Assembly: GCA_043800975.1 (NCBI GenBank)
Contig: JAZDMK010000155.1
Coordinates: forward strand, 1-23,632
DNA: 23,632 nt
Source of the DNA: JAZDMK01 sp043800975
GTDB lineage: Bacteria; Bacteroidota; Bacteroidia; Bacteroidales; JAHJDW01
Direction of reading: 5' to 3'
The notes under the pieces were generated by a model. That model made no database searches and was not told where the DNA came from. It was given only the letters and a program-made list of their open reading frames with translations. This document shows positions 21,581 through 23,632 of the stretch, one piece after another. How positions within the stretch are numbered: position 1 is the first letter of the stretch; every line of letters starts with the position of its first letter. The position numbers were made by a program, and so were the translations under genes.

Positions 21581-22020
21581 CGGAAGAACTTGTAATTTTA
21601 ATTGCAGAAGATGATGAGGGGCATGCGAAGCTGATCAGAAAGAATATTGAAGCAGCCGGAATTCATAATGAAATGATACGTTTTAAGAACGGGGAAGAGG
21701 TGTTGAATTTTTTACAGAAAAAAAATGGAAAAGGAAAAATGAAAGAAAACACACCTTATGTTTTACTCCTCGACATACGAATGCCCGGCATTGACGGAAT
21801 TCAGGTGCTTGAATTTATCAAAAAGGATGAAGCGTTAAAAAAACTTCCTGTTATTATGCTGACCACAACCGATGATCCGCGCGAAGTGGAACGATGCCAT
21901 GCATTAGGGTGCAACAACTATATCACGAAGCCACTCGATTATAATCAGTTTATGGAAGTGATTCGCAAGCTGGGTTTCTTTTTGAAGATTGTTAAGGTGC
22001 CCAATTTAAATGATAAATGA
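21577..22020 (+). CDS. Single-domain response regulator (Rcp1-like, 147 aa)
   Basis: A stand-alone receiver with no output domain: acidic residues E11/D12/D13, phosphoacceptor Asp66 in LLLDIRMPGIDG, switch Thr96, and Lys118 in YITKPLD. It carries the extended loop (KNGKGKMKENTPYV) before the phosphorylation strand that is typical of Rcp1-type receivers. The start overlaps the stop of the kinase by 4 bp, so the two are translationally coupled. As it lacks a DNA-binding domain, it probably passes phosphate on or acts by protein contact. The REC-PAS-GAF gene at 22642 may belong to the same route. Confidence 0.95.
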   Translation: MTEELVILIAEDDEGHAKLIRKNIEAAGIHNEMIRFKNGEEVLNFLQKKNGKGKMKENTPYVLLLDIRMPGIDGIQVLEFIKKDEALKKLPVIMLTTTDDPREVERCHALGCNNYITKPLDYNQFMEVIRKLGFFLKIVKVPNLNDK

Positions 22021-22641
22021 AAACAAGAAAAGTGGTAGTGGCAGAAATTGAACAAGGAGCAAGGATCAGCGATGTGAAAAACATAGTAGCACGAGCTATG
22101 CGACTTTGCGTCTCTGCGTGAAAGGAATGGAAGAAGTAATCAGTGATCAGTATTCAGTATTCATTTTTTTAACACATAGGATCATAGAAAAACATAGGCA
22201 CATAGAAAAAAAGTCCGAAGACGGGAGTCAGAAGTTCAGTAGCAGTTGCAGTAACAGGAGCTTTGCGTCTTGGCGTGAAATAATTAAAGAAGTACTCAGA
22301 AACTTAATAACTAGTAAACTAACAACCCAATAACCCAATAACTAAATAACCCAATAACCTAATAACCCAATAACTAATAACTTAATAACCCAATAACTCA
22401 ATAACTAAAAAGTAGTAGCAGTAGCAGAAATTGAACAAGAAGCAAGAAACAAGGAACAATGAACAAGGATTAGCGATGTGCGAAGTGAAAAACAAAGTGT
22501 CAATAGTAGTAATTATAAAAAACTTAATAACTCAATAACTAATAACCCAATAACTAAAAAGTAGTAGCAGTAGCAGTAATCAGAAAAAACTAAATTGCCT
22601 ATTAACTTAATAACCCAATAACTCAATAACTAATAACAAAC
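22021..22641. repeat. Composite repeat region B, upstream of the REC-PAS-GAF gene
   Basis: No gene in these 621 bp. Modules in order: TTGAACAAGGAGCAAGG; CTTTGCGTCTCTGCGTGAAAG (about 22102-22124); AACACATAGG...CATAGAAA (22171-22210); GTCCGAAGACGGG; AGTAGCAGTTGCAG; the 66-bp block at 22269-22334; a long CCAATAA-unit array (22325-22410); AGTAGC runs; a second TTGAACAAGAAGCAAG block with GCGATGTGCGAAGTG; and two further AATAAC arrays up to the ATG at 22642. Several modules occur twice within the region, so it grew by internal duplication. Confidence 0.8.
22269..22334 (+). repeat. 66-bp long-range inverted repeat, copy B
   Basis: Identical to the reverse complement of 4285-4350. Past its right end this copy has extra CCAATAA units that copy A lacks; the two then realign through TAAAAAGTAGTAGCAGT. 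Confidence 0.85.
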
Positions 22642-23632
22642 ATGACAGATCAGGAACATAGGACAGAGAGGGTTTACACAAGAATTCTTGTAGTGGAGGA
22701 TGATCCCATTCTTGGGAAGTTGATTGCCAAAACCCTGACGCGTGAGGGATATAATGCTCATCATGCGTTAAACGGGAATGGTGGTCTGGCATATTTAAAA
22801 GATAATTCTGATGTGCTGATACTTCTGGATTACATACTGCCTGAAATGCGTGCAGAGGTTTTTATTTCGAAGATGCTGGAAAGTAATTTGAGTCAGCCCT
22901 TCATTATCATGACTGGTTTTGGTGATGAGAAAACTGCCGTTGAACTGATGAAGCTGGGAGCACGTGATTATATTATTAAAGACAATGCGTTTCTGGATGT
23001 TTTGATGCCTGTTCTTTCGCGTGTTCAAATGCATCTTTATACAGAAAAAAAACTTGCCGAGGCCCGTTTTGAATTAGAAAGAAGTGAGCAAAAACACAGG
23101 ATGATTACAGAAAATATCAGTGATATCGTTTCTGTAAATAATCTGAAGGGCAAATTCACGTTTGTTTCTCCTTCCTGTTATGGAATTCTGGGTTACAAAC
23201 CTGAAGAATTGATTGAGAAGAGTCCTATGGATTTTGCGCATCCCGATGATTTCAAAAAGTATTCGTTTAAATTTTCTTCGCCGAATGAATTGTTTGGGGA
23301 AGGAATGAAAATAGAATTCCGGTTCAAAAACAAAATGGGTGAGTACGTATGGCTTGAATCACTCATGAAGCCTATGCTTGATGCTCACAATCAACTGACA
23401 GAATTTTATGTAATCTCGAGAGATATCACGCAGCGAAAAAAAGCAGATGAACTGAAACAGGAAGAGCTGAATGAGCAGCATCTTCTTTCTGAATACGCAA
23501 GTAAAATGATTGCTGCCCGCACGCTGGAAGAGATTTATCAATTGGCAGGAAATACAATCAATGAGATTTGTGGAAAGCAAACAGTTATGGTTTCTTCCTA
23601 CAATCCCGAAAACAAATCTTTGCGTATTGCCC
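22642..23632 (+). CDS. REC-PAS-GAF signalling protein, truncated by the window end
   Basis: Frame open from ATG 22642 to the window edge (330 codons seen, no stop). Residues about 14-130 are a receiver: E19/D20/D21, Asp63 in LILLDYILPEM, T91 and Lys113. Residues about 150-275 form a PAS/PAC unit (ENISDIVSVNNLKGKFTFVSP, GYKPEEL, ISRDITQRKKADE). From about 287 a GAF domain begins (LSEYASKMIAARTLEEIYQLAG). The architecture suggests a histidine kinase or similar signalling enzyme whose catalytic part is beyond the window. The start directly follows an AATAAC repeat array; no -7 box was seen. It could act downstream of the kinase/regulator pair at 17486-22020. Confidence 0.9.
   Translation, partial: MTDQEHRTERVYTRILVVEDDPILGKLIAKTLTREGYNAHHALNGNGGLAYLKDNSDVLILLDYILPEMRAEVFISKMLESNLSQPFIIMTGFGDEKTAVELMKLGARDYIIKDNAFLDVLMPVLSRVQMHLYTEKKLAEARFELERSEQKHRMITENISDIVSVNNLKGKFTFVSPSCYGILGYKPEELIEKSPMDFAHPDDFKKYSFKFSSPNELFGEGMKIEFRFKNKMGEYVWLESLMKPMLDAHNQLTEFYVISRDITQRKKADELKQEELNEQHLLSEYASKMIAARTLEEIYQLAGNTINEICGKQTVMVSSYNPENKSLRIA

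Overview
The window reads as a chromosomal segment of a low-GC member of the Bacteroidota. Three predicted exported proteins end in type IX secretion (T9SS) C-terminal sorting domains, several promoters match the Bacteroidota -7 box TAnnTTTG, there is no obvious Shine-Dalgarno use, and the signalling proteins are PAS-rich. No rRNA, tRNA, CRISPR array or intact transposase was seen. All calls come from reading the sequence by eye; no database search was run.

Left block (177-6579, all minus strand). A hybrid histidine kinase (ending at 4486) is followed, after a repeat-filled gap, by a REC-PAS-LuxR response regulator. A HEAT-like repeat protein and then seven consecutive small lipoprotein-like genes come next (2397 down to 177). 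Two of the seven, 53 and 47 codons long, are easily missed. All seven share an N-terminal lipoprotein signal and at least one Tyr-Gly motif near the C-terminus (consensus K/T/E-Y-G-V/I/G-P-x-x-D/E-Y/F). This array is the most intriguing protein-coding feature of the window.

Middle block (6580-11175). A hairpin-dense intergenic region is followed by a GC-richer fibronectin-III-like gene (minus strand) and a 21-bp degenerate tandem array (at least 21 units in phase, 7944-8384) that is open in a reading frame on both strands. On the plus strand a clear TPP riboswitch with a TAnnTTTG promoter lies upstream of a tightly overlapping trio: a DUF2188-like small protein, a RidA-family protein lacking the usual arginine, and a SAM-dependent methyltransferase. 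None of these is a standard thiamine gene. A 127-bp element with 18-bp perfect terminal inverted repeats and a DUF4143 remnant lie further downstream.

T9SS block (11176-16701, plus). Three secreted proteins: a beta-propeller/LVIVD-like protein, a right-handed parallel beta-helix protein, and a smaller protein of unknown function.

Right block (17143-23632, plus). A second DUF2188-like gene, a 1364-residue membrane histidine kinase with six PAS domains overlapping its single-domain response regulator by 4 bp, then a repeat-filled gap and a REC-PAS-GAF gene that runs off the window. The gap at 22021-22641 and the gap at 3901-4485 share a 66-bp perfect match in inverted orientation. In both places the element has the same orientation relative to transcription and precedes a gene beginning with a receiver domain.
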